Of a stretch of 64,000 nucleotides of DNA, positions 46,523-55,901 are shown one piece after another. Below the pieces are notes generated by a model. That model was given only the letters and a program-made list of their open reading frames with translations. It made no database searches and was not told the origin of the DNA. The stretch spans positions 5,737,001 to 5,801,000 of the forward strand of contig NZ_CP048878.1 in assembly GCF_011009015.1 (NCBI RefSeq), written 5' to 3'. The position numbers and the translations under genes were made by a program. Origin of the DNA: Spartinivicinus ruber. GTDB lineage: Bacteria > Pseudomonadota > Gammaproteobacteria > Pseudomonadales > Zooshikellaceae. Each line of letters begins with the position of its first letter. Position 1 is the first letter of the stretch.

Positions 46523-47553
46523 CCTAATTATCACTATACCTAAGCCATTAACTGCTGTATATTTGAACAGCATGGAAACTTAATTGAGAAGGTATAAATA
46601 ATGGCTATCAACAAAGTTCAATTTCAAAAAGGCCTGAGTTTAAACGAGTTTCTCAAACAATATGGTACAGAAGAACAATGCTTTAATACCTTATACAAAT
46701 TGCGATGGCCAGAAGGTTTTCAGTGCCCCAATTGTGGATACGACAAATGCTGTCAACTCACTACTAGAAAGCTTCAGCAGTGCTATAAATGTCACCAGCA
46801 AACATCTGTAACTGCAGGTACTATCTTTGAATCAACCAAATTACCATTAAAGACTTGGTTCCAAGGGATGTATTTGATCTCCCAAGACAAAAAAGGTATA
46901 TCAGCCATAGAATTACATCGCCATTTAGGTATTTCCTATCAAGCTGCCTGGAGAATGAAACATAAGCTCATGAAAGTGATGCAAGAAAGAGAAGGCACCA
47001 AGCAATTGTCGGGTTTTATTGAAATTGATGATGCCTATCTTGGTGGTGAGCGTACAGGTTGCAAAAGAGGTAGGGGAGCAGATGGGAAAATACCTTTTGT
47101 AGCAGCCGTAGAAACAACAAAACAAGGTCAACCGACACGAATTAAACTGAGCATTTTAAAAGGGTTTAATAAAGAAGAGATAACGGCTTGGAGTAGGCAG
47201 AATTTGGCCAAGGGCAGTACCGTAATCTCCGATGGACTGGCCTGTTTTAATGGTGTCATAGAAGCAGGTTGTCTTCATGATAAAATTGTATGCGGTGGTG
47301 GTCGTGCATCAGTAGAGGAACCTGAATTTTATTGGGTTAACACCATCCTTGGAAACTTAAAAAGTGCTTTACGTAGTACTTATCATGCTATTCGCGCTAA
47401 ATATGCACAACGTTATCTTGCTGAATTTCAGTATCGATTTAATCGAAGATTTAGCTTAGTAGAATTTATTCCTAGGCTAGCATTTGTAGCATTGAGAACA
47501 CCTCCACTACCAGGTAAGCTACTAAATATAGCTTAGGTATGATGATAATTAGG
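46523..47553 (+). mobile_element. Intact IS1595-family insertion sequence, 1031 bp
   Basis: The 23-bp terminal inverted repeats start CCTAATTATCA and end ATACCTAAGC; left and right (reversed) match at 21 of 23 positions, differing only at positions 12-13. The element is flanked by a perfect 8-bp direct repeat, TAATACTT, at 46515-46522 and 47554-47561, the duplication length expected for IS1595. One transposase ORF fills it. The intact ends, intact ORF and exact duplication point to a recent insertion. Confidence 0.93.
46601..47536 (+). CDS. IS1595-family transposase
   Basis: 311 residues. An N-terminal zinc ribbon (CPNCGYDKCCQL...CYKCHQQ) is followed by TAGTIFESTKLPLKTWFQGMYLI and a helix-turn-helix segment (GISAIELHRHLGISYQAAWRMKHKL). 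The DDE-type catalytic domain has IEIDDAYLGGER, STVISDGLACF and the later VEEPEFYWVNTILGNLKSAL with FQYRFNRR. It is the only gene of the element at 46523-47553 and appears complete. AAGG ten bases upstream of the ATG supports the start. Confidence 0.95.
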   Translation: MAINKVQFQKGLSLNEFLKQYGTEEQCFNTLYKLRWPEGFQCPNCGYDKCCQLTTRKLQQCYKCHQQTSVTAGTIFESTKLPLKTWFQGMYLISQDKKGISAIELHRHLGISYQAAWRMKHKLMKVMQEREGTKQLSGFIEIDDAYLGGERTGCKRGRGADGKIPFVAAVETTKQGQPTRIKLSILKGFNKEEITAWSRQNLAKGSTVISDGLACFNGVIEAGCLHDKIVCGGGRASVEEPEFYWVNTILGNLKSALRSTYHAIRAKYAQRYLAEFQYRFNRRFSLVEFIPRLAFVALRTPPLPGKLLNIA

Positions 47554-47625
47554 TAATACTTTACCAGCAGTCACAGAAAAGCTATTCTTGTAAAGTCAAT
47601 ATCTTACGACGCTGAAAGTATAAAT

Positions 47626-47805
47626 CTTAACCTTGGTGATACATATGATTTATATTATATAAAATTTATATAATTATTGTATTTCCAAGCTCTTAGTATA
47701 TATCATAACTTATTCATAAAATATGATTAAAATTACTACTTATTTGATTTGTAGCAAAAGCATGCTAAGTCATACTAACTTGAAAATACATTCACCAAGG
47801 TTTAG
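47626..47805. repeat. AT-rich segment bounded by 14-bp inverted repeats
   Basis: CTTAACCTTGGTGA (47626-47639) and TCACCAAGGTTTAG (47792-47805) are inverted repeats with 13 of 14 matches around ~150 AT-rich bases without coding capacity. It could be a small non-autonomous element or the ends of a decayed one; no target duplication is evident. It lies between the IS1595 element and the IS66 remnant. The rest of 47562-48001 shows no gene. Confidence 0.3.
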
Positions 47806-48001
47806 GGAAAATCTTCTAGCTCAGGGATAGAGACTTTATTGTTAGCCTACAACAATGGCTACTAAAGTAACCACGCTTGAGGTATAAATAGTAGAAAAAG
47901 GCAGGCATATTCAATCTCTGGCATAAAAACCCGTTTGCTTGTTTGCTCTGGAACTACCAAGAAATATTACAAGCACTAACAAAGGAAATCCCTTTAGCTG
48001 C

Positions 48002-48391
48002 CTAATCATTAGGCTCACTAAAAACAACTAGGCAGCAACTTATTTTCAGTCTTCCATAATTGGCAGCCTGTGTTGAATTGCATTGGTATAACAGAATTTG
48101 TAGCTCTTTTATACTTATTTTATAGGTGGTGTCTTCAGCCTTTGGTCTCCATTTTAATTTACCTTGAGAAAATCCTTTCATGCAGAGCCAAACCCCCTGC
48201 CCATGGTATACTAATAATTTAGCTTTATCTTTACCCCGGTTAGAAAAAATAGGCTCTGAATCCGGTCGCTCATTTAATTGTAATTGACACAATGCAATAA
48301 GGCCGTTGATTCCTTTTCGAAAGTCTACCGGCTTTACTGACAGTAATAGTCGATGCTGATGGGTCAGTTGTAGCCTAATAATATTAGGCAA
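48002..48391 (-). pseudogene. tnpB: IS66-family accessory gene tnpB, remnant of element
   Basis: 129 codons starting with TTG at 48391. The IS66 TnpB pattern is clear: LSVKPVDFRKGINGLIALCQLQL, SEPIFSNRGKDKAKLLVYHGQGVWLCMKGFSQGKLKW. The C-terminus after ~110 residues diverges. The TTG overlaps the end of a tnpA fragment, the normal IS66 arrangement, but no tnpC follows and tnpA is incomplete, so the element cannot move by itself. Confidence 0.8.
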
Positions 48392-48505
48392 TAAATCCAG
48401 ATATTAATACATCCACTGCATGGAAAAATAAATCATTAACCTTAAGCACAACCCCGTCTGGTCGCTTTAACTCAATACTGAGCGCATTTGGCCAATAAAG
48501 GTCGT
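48384..48505 (-). pseudogene. IS66 tnpA C-terminal fragment
   Basis: About 40 codons open on the minus strand, ending INDLYWPNALSIELKRPDG followed by VVLKV and further residues to a TAA at 48384. The -IEL.....GV.L.V- pattern is that of the C-terminus of the IS66 TnpA/Orf1 protein. It overlaps the tnpB start. The N-terminal part is missing or frameshifted. Confidence 0.5.
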
Positions 48506-48590
48506 TAATTCAGAGGGTACCTCTTTTTTAATATCACTATACTCAATAGCAATAAAAATAAAAGAATTACGAACTCAAATACAGAAAAAC

Positions 48591-48629
48591 AAAGCTCTTA
48601 CTATTTATTATAAAAATAGCAAGAGCTTT
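48591..48629 (-). terminator. Rho-independent terminator of fadE
   Basis: AAAGCTCTT-A-CTATTT (48591-48606) pairs with AAATAG-C-AAGAGCTTT (48614-48629) with one internal mismatch. Read on the minus strand it is followed by GTTTTTC. It lies just past the fadE stop. Confidence 0.8.
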
Positions 48630-48638
48630 AGAGCACCT

Positions 48639-50897
48639 CTAATGCTTCCGTTTTTTCTTAACACCAGTGTGTCCACCTGGCTTGGTTTTTAACTGGCTTA
48701 AATAATCAGCATCAAAATAGTCTACCTCTATGGCTTTGGTTACAGCCTGTTCTGCAGCTTTGAGCCGTTGAGCTTCAAGGTCAGTAATAATACCTTGTGC
48801 TACAGCTTGCTCAATAGACTGTAATTGATTAGCTTTGATTTTATCCCGCAATGGTTGGGTGTTGATTACCTGGTTAAATGCTTCTTCAACCCGGCCTACA
48901 CCAGTATCAGCGTCACCAATAAATACCCCGTCAGTCAATCGTTGTCGAGTATTAGATGGCGCTAATAATAACTTCGCACAAGCTTGAGTTAATGTATCTG
49001 ATGGAGGCTTACGGCTAACACCTCTGGGCAAGATGTAAAAGCGCATTAACCAAGCTAATGGCCGTGATGGGAAATTAGCAATGACTTCAGATAAGCGCTG
49101 CTCAACAATCCACAGCCCATTAGCCATACACCAGTCCACTAAGGGTAGATCTTCCTGATGCCGCCCATCATCATCAAAACGTTTTAAAACACAGCACAGC
49201 AAATACAACTGGCTTAATACATCTCCTAACCGTGCAGAAATAAACTCTTTTCGTTTTAATTCACCACCAAGTGCTAATAGAGCAACCTCAGCGACCAATG
49301 TCAGTGCTGCAGAATATCGATTAATGCGCTGGTAATGTCGATGCAACTTACCATCTTTATCAGGGCTATTAGCAAAAAGCCCTCCTGTCCATGCGTGCAA
49401 CGACGCACGACCAAACGTTTTGAGCTGAAAAATCAAATGCTGAGTAATTAAAGTATCAAACTTTTCTAAAGCTTTAGTTTCGTCTTCACCTTCAGCTACA
49501 TGTAATTCATCTAACAGGAATGGATGACAGCGGATAGCTCCTTGCCCAAAAATAATTAAGCTACGGGTGAGAATGTTTGCACCTTCTACAGTAATGGCGA
49601 CTGGAATAGATCGATAAAAATTACCAAGATAATTACTTGGTCCATCACAAATGGACTTACCACCATGTACATCCATTGCGTCATTAATTGCTTCACGCAT
49701 ACAACTAGTGGAGTGTGCTTTTAATATTGCTGAAATAACCGCTGGAACCTTTCCTTTGTCTAAAGCTAATGTTGTAGTTTTCCTCGCGGCATCCAACATA
49801 TAAGCATAAGCAGCAATGCGTCCCAATTTTTGCTGAACGCCTTCAAACATTCCAATTGGCACATTAAACTGCTCGCGGATACGCGCATAAGCCCCAGTTG
49901 CCCGTGCTGCTAATTTAGCACCACCGGTGCTAAGCGATGGCAAAGAAATACTGCGTCCAGCAGCCAGTGCAGACATCAGCATTTTCCAGCCTTCTCCAAT
50001 ACGTTCTTGACCACCAATTACCCAGTCCATGGGAATGAACACATCTTTTCCCCAGTTAGGACCATTTTGAAAGGCTTGAAATGCTGGGTAATGACGCTCA
50101 CCAATTTCTACTCCAGGGGCATCAACTGGAACCAAAGCAACTGTAATACCCAGTTCCTCCTGTTCACCGAGTAAGTGGTCAGGGTCATACAATTTAAAAG
50201 CTAAGCCTAACAGGGTAGCAACAGGGCCTAGCGTAATATACCGTTTATGCCAGTTTACTCGCATCCCTAAAGTTCGTTTACCATTATACTCTTCGTAACA
50301 AACCACTCCCTTATCAGTCATTGCAGCCGCATCCGAGCCAGCCTCTGGACTGGTTAAACCAAAACAAGGGATTTCATGACCATCAGCTAAACGAGGCAAA
50401 TAATGCTCTTTTTGCTCCTCAGTACCAAACTCCATTAACAATTCACCAGGCCCTAGTGAATTAGGCACCATCACAGTCACTGCAACAGCGGTGCTACACG
50501 TTGCAATGCGGGTTACTACTTCAGAATGAGCATAAGCAGAAAATTCCAAACCACCATATCGCTTGGGAATAATCATGCCAAAAAACCGATTTTCTTTTAA
50601 AAATTGCCAGATAGGTTTAGGGATATCACGATATTCAAAGGTAATAGCCCAGTCATCAATAATTTTACATAACTCAGTAACTGGACCATCCAGAAACGCT
50701 TGCTCTTCTGCCGTTAGTTCAGGTTTACCAATATCATGCAGCACTGACCAGTTAGGGTTACCAGACAATAACTCTGAATCCCACCAAATACCACCGGCCT
50801 CTAATGCCTGTCGTTCAGTCTCTGAAATAGGGGGCAAGACTGCTTTCAACCGCCGCAAAAGCGGGCCACTAACCCAACGTTGACGAAAAGTGGTCAT
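48639..50897 (-). CDS. fadE: Acyl-CoA dehydrogenase, FadE type
   Basis: First enzyme of fatty acid beta-oxidation, on medium and long chains. 752 residues of the large FadE class: RLKAVLPPISETERQALEAGGIWWDSELLSGNPNW at the N-terminus, FGLTSPEAGSDAAAM as the flavin segment, VHGGKSICDGPSNYLGNFYRSIPVAITVEGANILTRSLIIFGQGAIRCHPF, and a C-terminal DUF1974-type helical region (HYQRINRYSAALTLVAEVALLALGGELKRKEFISARLGDVLSQLYL). E. coli FadE is 814 residues; this one lacks the N-terminal hydrophobic extension. GGAGGC just upstream of the ATG. Followed by a strong terminator; a single-gene unit. Confidence 0.95.
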   Translation of the reverse strand: MTTFRQRWVSGPLLRRLKAVLPPISETERQALEAGGIWWDSELLSGNPNWSVLHDIGKPELTAEEQAFLDGPVTELCKIIDDWAITFEYRDIPKPIWQFLKENRFFGMIIPKRYGGLEFSAYAHSEVVTRIATCSTAVAVTVMVPNSLGPGELLMEFGTEEQKEHYLPRLADGHEIPCFGLTSPEAGSDAAAMTDKGVVCYEEYNGKRTLGMRVNWHKRYITLGPVATLLGLAFKLYDPDHLLGEQEELGITVALVPVDAPGVEIGERHYPAFQAFQNGPNWGKDVFIPMDWVIGGQERIGEGWKMLMSALAAGRSISLPSLSTGGAKLAARATGAYARIREQFNVPIGMFEGVQQKLGRIAAYAYMLDAARKTTTLALDKGKVPAVISAILKAHSTSCMREAINDAMDVHGGKSICDGPSNYLGNFYRSIPVAITVEGANILTRSLIIFGQGAIRCHPFLLDELHVAEGEDETKALEKFDTLITQHLIFQLKTFGRASLHAWTGGLFANSPDKDGKLHRHYQRINRYSAALTLVAEVALLALGGELKRKEFISARLGDVLSQLYLLCCVLKRFDDDGRHQEDLPLVDWCMANGLWIVEQRLSEVIANFPSRPLAWLMRFYILPRGVSRKPPSDTLTQACAKLLLAPSNTRQRLTDGVFIGDADTGVGRVEEAFNQVINTQPLRDKIKANQLQSIEQAVAQGIITDLEAQRLKAAEQAVTKAIEVDYFDADYLSQLKTKPGGHTGVKKKRKH

Positions 50898-51107
50898 AAG
50901 CTAGCCTCCAGCACATATAGGATACCTTTCAAGTTAGGCTAGATAACACAGTTAACAAAGTTGAAACTGGAATAAAAGATATGGAGAGTTATATTTTTTA
51001 TTGCTTAGAAATTACTACACAAGCCGCATGTAGTTTTTCTCAATAAATATTATAATAAGGAAAATACATATATTATATACTTATATTTAGTTCAAAAAGA
51101 TTAATAA

Positions 51108-52469
51108 ATGACTATCACCAAAACACCCCTAGAAAAAGGGTTTGAAAAAGTTTTTACACCGCTACAGGATTTTATCCACGACCAGACAACCTGCAGTCTT
51201 GTACTCATTATATGTACCATATCAGCACTTACTATCGCCAACTCACCTTTTGCAGAAAGCTACGAAGCAATACTTAAAACTCCTTTTGGATTTGTTTTAG
51301 GTGAATGGTCTTTTCAAATGAGTTTAAGACACTGGATAAATGAAGGTTTGATGACTTTTTTCTTTTTGTTACTTGGCATGGAAATTAAGCGAGAAATTCT
51401 GGTTGGTGAAATTCGAGTTGTTCAACGATTAATTCCTATTATCTCTGCAGCTTTGGGAGGAATGCTAGTACCGGCTGTAATTTATTATTTATTTAATGCT
51501 GGCACTTTTTTTGCCAAAGGTTGGGGAATTCCAATGGCAACTGATACTGCATTTGCTGTTGGCATTCTGGCTTTGCTAGGCAAGCGTATTCCTCAAGCTG
51601 CCTTCACCTTTCTCACTGCGTTAGCCATCATTGATGACCTTGGCGCTATTTTAGTTATTGCTTTTTTTTATTCAGAGTCCATCAGCATGCCCCATCTAAG
51701 TGTAAGTGTTTTATTACTTGGTATGCTTATATTATGTAATATTTGTGGTATCAGACGGCCCGTTGTTTATTTAATCGGAGGACTACTTGCTTGGGCTGCT
51801 ATGCTCGGCTCTGGTATTCATGCTACTGTTGCAGGTATTCTTGTGGCTATCACTGTGCCCGCTCGCCCCAAGCAAGAGCCATTTTGGTTTGTTCGTAAAA
51901 CCAATAGCCTTATTCGCAAGTTTGAAGATATAGAAAAATCAAAAGATGATGAAACACCATTATTAGGTGAAGCCACTCAACATGCCGTTGTTGAAGAGGT
52001 ACAAAATGCAGCAGAAAAAACCACCACTCCTCTGCGCCGTTGGGAAAGGGCCCTGGAACATCCTGTAGCCCTACTTGTATTACCCATTTTTGCCCTTGCT
52101 AATGCTGGGATTTCTTTAAATATGCAAGTAATATCCAATCTATGGAACGAAACTTTAGCAGTTGGCGTTATTTTAGGGCTAATTATAGGCAAAGGTATTG
52201 GTATTCCTTTTTTCACCTGGTTGGCATTGCGCCTAAACCTGGGCCATCTTCCACCTAGTATCAATATTTATCATATTGTCGGTATTGGTTTTTTGGGTGG
52301 AATGGGTTTTACCATGTCAATTTTTATCAGCAATCTGGGGTTTGAGAACATGCCTGAAACATTGATGACAGCGAAAACAGGAATCTTAATTGCCTCTTTT
52401 ATTGCAGGAGTAAGCGGTTATTTGTGGTTGAAAAAATTCTCATTCGTTGGCCCTGTTAGTAGTGGATAA
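51108..52469 (+). CDS. nhaA: Na+/H+ antiporter NhaA
   Basis: Inner-membrane electrogenic antiporter exporting Na+ for pH and salt homeostasis. 453 residues with 11-12 predicted spans. Conserved signatures: LRHWINEGLMTFFFLLLGMEIKRE, GIPMATDTAFAVGILALLGKRIP, ALAIIDDLGAILVIAFFY (the two sodium-binding Asp residues) and GFLGGMGFTMSIFISNLGF. A hydrophilic loop of ~60 residues (ARPKQEPFWF...EKSKDDETPLLGEATQHAVVEEVQNAAEKTTTPLRRWE) makes it longer than E. coli NhaA (388), as in several marine homologues. Weak binding site upstream. Confidence 0.96.
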   Translation: MTITKTPLEKGFEKVFTPLQDFIHDQTTCSLVLIICTISALTIANSPFAESYEAILKTPFGFVLGEWSFQMSLRHWINEGLMTFFFLLLGMEIKREILVGEIRVVQRLIPIISAALGGMLVPAVIYYLFNAGTFFAKGWGIPMATDTAFAVGILALLGKRIPQAAFTFLTALAIIDDLGAILVIAFFYSESISMPHLSVSVLLLGMLILCNICGIRRPVVYLIGGLLAWAAMLGSGIHATVAGILVAITVPARPKQEPFWFVRKTNSLIRKFEDIEKSKDDETPLLGEATQHAVVEEVQNAAEKTTTPLRRWERALEHPVALLVLPIFALANAGISLNMQVISNLWNETLAVGVILGLIIGKGIGIPFFTWLALRLNLGHLPPSINIYHIVGIGFLGGMGFTMSIFISNLGFENMPETLMTAKTGILIASFIAGVSGYLWLKKFSFVGPVSSG

Positions 52470-52543
52470 AACACGCAAGCCAGTGCTATACATACCCAAA
52501 GCATCATTTATATAGTCAAAGTAATTGGCTTTTAGGAGCAACT

Positions 52544-52741
52544 ATGTCAAAAGGTCAGGGCCTACTCCATGATAAAGAGTCAGAATTAGGCGGCATTGAG
52601 CAATCGATAAAACAGTTGCAAGGCTTGCTTCAGACAGCAACTACCTCTAAACAGGCTGAATATCAACAACAACTTGACAAACTTAATAGCAAGCGCGAGG
52701 CATTAGTTAATGAAATCGACAAAATAAAAGAGGACGAGTAA
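52544..52741 (+). CDS. Small coiled-coil protein, unknown function
   Basis: 65 residues, entirely helical and hydrophilic, with heptad-like Leu/Ile spacing (LGGIEQSIKQLQGLLQTATTSKQAEYQQQLDKLNSKREALVNEIDKI). No signal peptide. AGGAG seven to eight bases before the ATG gives it a better start signal than most genes here, which is the main reason for calling it. No family recognised. Confidence 0.65.
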   Translation: MSKGQGLLHDKESELGGIEQSIKQLQGLLQTATTSKQAEYQQQLDKLNSKREALVNEIDKIKEDE

Positions 52742-52995
52742 CAAAGCAGTATGTTAAATGAATCTAAAACAACGCTGTTTCATTTTCAAACCAGTTATTA
52801 AATAATAATTTAATGGTCAAAAGCTGTTGTGTTAATCAGTACTCAATTCAAACCATATTGTTATAAAAGGCACTCAAAGCGTGGCCAATCATTCAGATAC
52901 AGTAAAAATTTCAGTTATAATTAAACCCTGGACTTAAGAAGTCAAAAGGTCATTCGGAAAGGGTGTAGGTCAAAAACTAGGATTGGTGTACTAAC

Positions 52996-53910
52996 GTGGC
53001 TCAAGGTAGTAAAGACAACAATGTCAATAAAAATGACAGCGACAAGTTCAATAATATAAGTAATAAGGCTGATGACAAAAAAGCCAAACAACTTGAAGAT
53101 ATTATTGAAGTCGATGATAACACTCTGTCATTAGCTGAGATTGAGTTTATAGCAAATGATAAAAAAGTGCATCAATGTTATGAAACCAAATATAAAAATG
53201 ATCTTTATTCAAATATTTTAATGTCTTTAACTCATGAGTCGTTCCCTGAAAATAAAGCTAAAAACCTTTGGTATGAAATAATTGACCACATGCAAAAGCT
53301 AAATCATACCCTAGGTAGGTATGTAGGAATATCAGTCGCTTCACTTGACTACCTCACTAATATCAAATGCACGTTGGTTGAACCTAAAATAATAGAAGAA
53401 GATAAAATTACTTATGTAGCTCAAGCAACAACCAAAGATGAGTTAACAAGCCTCTATCTTCGCGATGTGTTTGAGGTCGTTTTAAAAAAGGAAATGGATG
53501 TAGCCAAAAGAAACAATACAACCTTGTGCTTATTAATGATAGATATAGACAACTTTAAAGAAGTTAATGATACCTATGGTCATCAAAAAGGTGATGAGGT
53601 TTTAAGTAAAATAGGGGATACAATTAATGACTCAGTCAGAGAAATGGATCTGGCAGCCCGCTATGGAGGTGAAGAACTTACTATTATTATGCCTAATACC
53701 AACATACAACATGCATTCAATGCTGGTGATCGTATAAGAAAAAATATCGAACAATTAAAATTCAATGGTTTTAACGTCACAGTCAGTATAGGTTTGAGTA
53801 GCTCCAGCAAATCTATTAATACTCCAACCAAGCTCATCAATATGGCAGACAAAGCCTTATATAAAGCTAAAAAGAATGGTAAAAACCAAGTATCGACTAA
53901 AAAATGCTGA
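52996..53910 (+). CDS. Soluble diguanylate cyclase, GGDEF domain
   Basis: 304 residues, GTG start with GGATTGG upstream. No membrane span. Residues ~1-140 form a helical N-terminal region of unknown type (KNLWYEIIDHMQKLNHTLGRYVGISVASLDYL). The GGDEF domain spans ~145-304, with DELTSLYLRDVFEVVL, LLMIDIDNFKEVNDTYGHQKGDEVLSKI and the active-site loop RYGGEELTIIMPNT. GGEEL is a catalytically competent variant. I do not see an RxxD inhibitory site before the loop, though product inhibition was not tested. It likely raises c-di-GMP in response to a cytoplasmic input. Confidence 0.92.
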   Translation: MAQGSKDNNVNKNDSDKFNNISNKADDKKAKQLEDIIEVDDNTLSLAEIEFIANDKKVHQCYETKYKNDLYSNILMSLTHESFPENKAKNLWYEIIDHMQKLNHTLGRYVGISVASLDYLTNIKCTLVEPKIIEEDKITYVAQATTKDELTSLYLRDVFEVVLKKEMDVAKRNNTTLCLLMIDIDNFKEVNDTYGHQKGDEVLSKIGDTINDSVREMDLAARYGGEELTIIMPNTNIQHAFNAGDRIRKNIEQLKFNGFNVTVSIGLSSSSKSINTPTKLINMADKALYKAKKNGKNQVSTKKC

Positions 53911-54076
53911 AAGTATTACGAGCTTTTATAGTCTGAAAAAACATAATAGAAAATGATAGCATTAGATAATCCAAGTGAATATTACTATCATAACCCCCGC
54001 CTAACGTGATTTCAGCACGTCCCTCCCAATAAGCGTATTCACAACAATATAAACAATCTTGATATTTCTTATCTTC

Positions 54077-54886
54077 ATGCCATGCTTATTGATATTTCGA
54101 TTTTTTGGCTCTAATGAAATGAGTATATTAGCAGTTAAAATTTTTCACTATTTTATAATTCTTCTTATAGGTGTTTCTCTTACTACAACTTATGCTGAAG
54201 ACTTTCCTTATAGAAAAGATTACCCTGACATTAAAGTAATGGAAATTGATAATTTATTTCGCTCTAAAAACAAGTGTTTAATTGTAGACGTCAGATCAAA
54301 ATTAGAATATTCAGTTATTCATATAAAAAACTCTTTTCATATTCCACTAAGTAAAAATAGTTTCGAGCAGCTGGTTAGCGGCCAGCAGTCTAGCCAGAAG
54401 AAATCCTGTGTTGTTTTTTATTGTAATGGCCACACTTGCCAAAAATCTTACAAAGCAGCAAGAAAATCAACACTAACGTCCAATAACTATGCTTTTGATG
54501 CAGGAATATTTGACTGGGCACATAAATACAGTACACTAACAATTCTTTTAGGCAAACAGCTAAAGAACTCCACCCAACTGATTTCAAAAAAAGAATATTC
54601 TAAACACGAAATTTCAAAAGAAGAGGCTTTAAAGCATCAGGCAAACTTTAATATAATTGATACCAGAACCTTTTTTCAAAGAGGAGAAAAGAAACTACCG
54701 TTAAAGAATGTTAAAAGAATACCAATGCAACGGATAAGACCTCTCCTGAAAAGAAAAATGATAGCCGACGAGAACTTGCTTTTTATTGATGCTGTCGGAA
54801 AACAAAACCAGTGGTTACAGTACTATCTAAAAGAATATGGCTACAAAAACTATAAGTTTTTAAAAGGAGGAAGTTCCTCTTTTTAA
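54077..54886 (+). CDS. Exported tandem rhodanese-like protein
   Basis: About 270 residues; start either ATG 54077 or, giving a cleaner signal peptide (MSILAVKIFHYFIILLIGVSLTTTYAE), ATG 54119. Two rhodanese-like domains follow. The first (EIDNLFRSKNKCLIVDVRSKLEYSVIHIKNSFHIPL...VVFYCNGHTCQKSYKAA) has the active-site loop CNGHTC with a catalytic-type Cys. The second (KEEALKHQANFNIIDTRTFFQRGEKKLPLKNVKRIPM) lacks the Cys loop (FIDAVGKQNQWLQYY) and is likely structural. Periplasmic sulfur transfer or redox role is possible. Low GC; no operon partner. Confidence 0.75.
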   Translation: MPCLLIFRFFGSNEMSILAVKIFHYFIILLIGVSLTTTYAEDFPYRKDYPDIKVMEIDNLFRSKNKCLIVDVRSKLEYSVIHIKNSFHIPLSKNSFEQLVSGQQSSQKKSCVVFYCNGHTCQKSYKAARKSTLTSNNYAFDAGIFDWAHKYSTLTILLGKQLKNSTQLISKKEYSKHEISKEEALKHQANFNIIDTRTFFQRGEKKLPLKNVKRIPMQRIRPLLKRKMIADENLLFIDAVGKQNQWLQYYLKEYGYKNYKFLKGGSSSF

Positions 54887-54894
54887 TCATTTAG

Positions 54895-55559
54895 TCAAAC
54901 ACTCCAGTCAAGAGGAGAAGCTGTATTAAATCGTGATATTTTTTTACTTTTATTTCCCTTAAGTTGATAGTAAGTATCTTGGTAGATTTTCCATCGGCAT
55001 AAATCAATAGGGGTTACTTCAGAAGCATTAATACTCCCTACAGTACCAGCAACCTCCAGGCCTGCTCCGAGTAACTCAGAACAAAAAAACTTGCTAAAAT
55101 CCTCTTTGTTGTAACCTATACCATGCATACCAAAAGGAAGGGTATCAAGCAGATCCAATGCAGACTTTATTGCTTGAGGCATATCATAGGGCTTACGTGC
55201 TCTAGCTTGGTTAAATAAGAAGTCATAAATTTTTTTTGGTTAAACTGACTTTCTCTAAGCTCCTCCTTTAAGGGTAGCCACCAAAGTTCACCATTATAAT
55301 GCTCTAATCTATCACTAAATCTTGAAATCACAACGCCATTAAATCCATGTAATGAAGTTGACTCTATAATTTGGTTAAAAAATTTATCTGTTTCCTCATC
55401 AGTAATTTTTGTTTGTACAATAACCCCAACATGAGAAACTTCTGAAAGTGTAGCAAACTTTATAATTTCAGAAAAATGACCTTTCCCGCCAAATGCTATT
55501 ACATCTCCTGGCTGCATTTTTGCACGCGCATCTTCATATAGAATTTGTTGTACAGACAT
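54895..55559 (-). pseudogene. Papain-like amidase (YiiX/C92-type) gene broken at an A8 tract
   Basis: The N-terminal part reads MSVQQILYEDARAKMQPGD, then VIAFGGKGHFSEIIKFATLSEVSHVGVIV with the expected His. After QFNQKK it leaves frame and stops near 55167. In the next frame IYDFLFNQARARKPYDMPQAIKSALD continues to FFCSELLGAGLEVAG, with the expected catalytic Cys of permuted NlpC/P60-like peptidases. The frames meet at eight T on the plus strand (55230-55237). Nine would restore a ~221-residue protein. This may be a dead gene, a phase-variable one or a sequencing slip. It lies 15 bases downstream of a small membrane-protein gene on the same strand. Confidence 0.75.
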
Positions 55560-55574
55560 TGTGCCCCCTAACTG

Positions 55575-55901
55575 TTATAGGTAGTCAATAGGTTTATGAT
55601 CAATTATCGGTTCAGTTTTCTGCTTTTTTTCTGCTGGCACTCCATAACCAAATAAATACCCAACTATAGCTCCTAAAATACCAATTGCTGCGTTGTCCGT
55701 ACTTGGGTTTAAAACAGCAAGAATAGTGGAAAAAGTAGCCACAATTACAATACCGGTGATCCTGATATTAAATACACCAAAATCTTTTTTCATATGATTG
55801 AAAATTTGAATAATTGCAAAAACACCAAAACCAAGTACAGATAAAACAGCAATATTTTGATTAATTTCTATCTCTCTTATAAATGCAATTAACTCATCCA
55901 T
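55575..55901 (-). CDS. Small membrane protein, unknown function
   Basis: 108 residues. Predicted spans at ~18-36 (IAVLSVLGFGVFAIIQIF), ~47-66 (ITGIVIVATFSTILAVLNPS) and ~70-88 (AAIGILGAIVGYLFGYGVPA), with a short charged C-terminus (EKKQKTEPIIDHKPIDYL). AGGAGC upstream of the ATG. First gene of a two-gene minus-strand unit with the broken amidase. The arrangement recalls phage-type membrane/peptidase pairs, but no other phage gene is near. No family recognised. Confidence 0.65.
   Translation of the reverse strand: MDELIAFIREIEINQNIAVLSVLGFGVFAIIQIFNHMKKDFGVFNIRITGIVIVATFSTILAVLNPSTDNAAIGILGAIVGYLFGYGVPAEKKQKTEPIIDHKPIDYL

Noticed and set aside
34346..48505. A complete integrative element or prophage around the PKS-NRPS gene
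   Set aside because: IS elements are present, but no integrase, attachment repeats or phage structural genes are visible.
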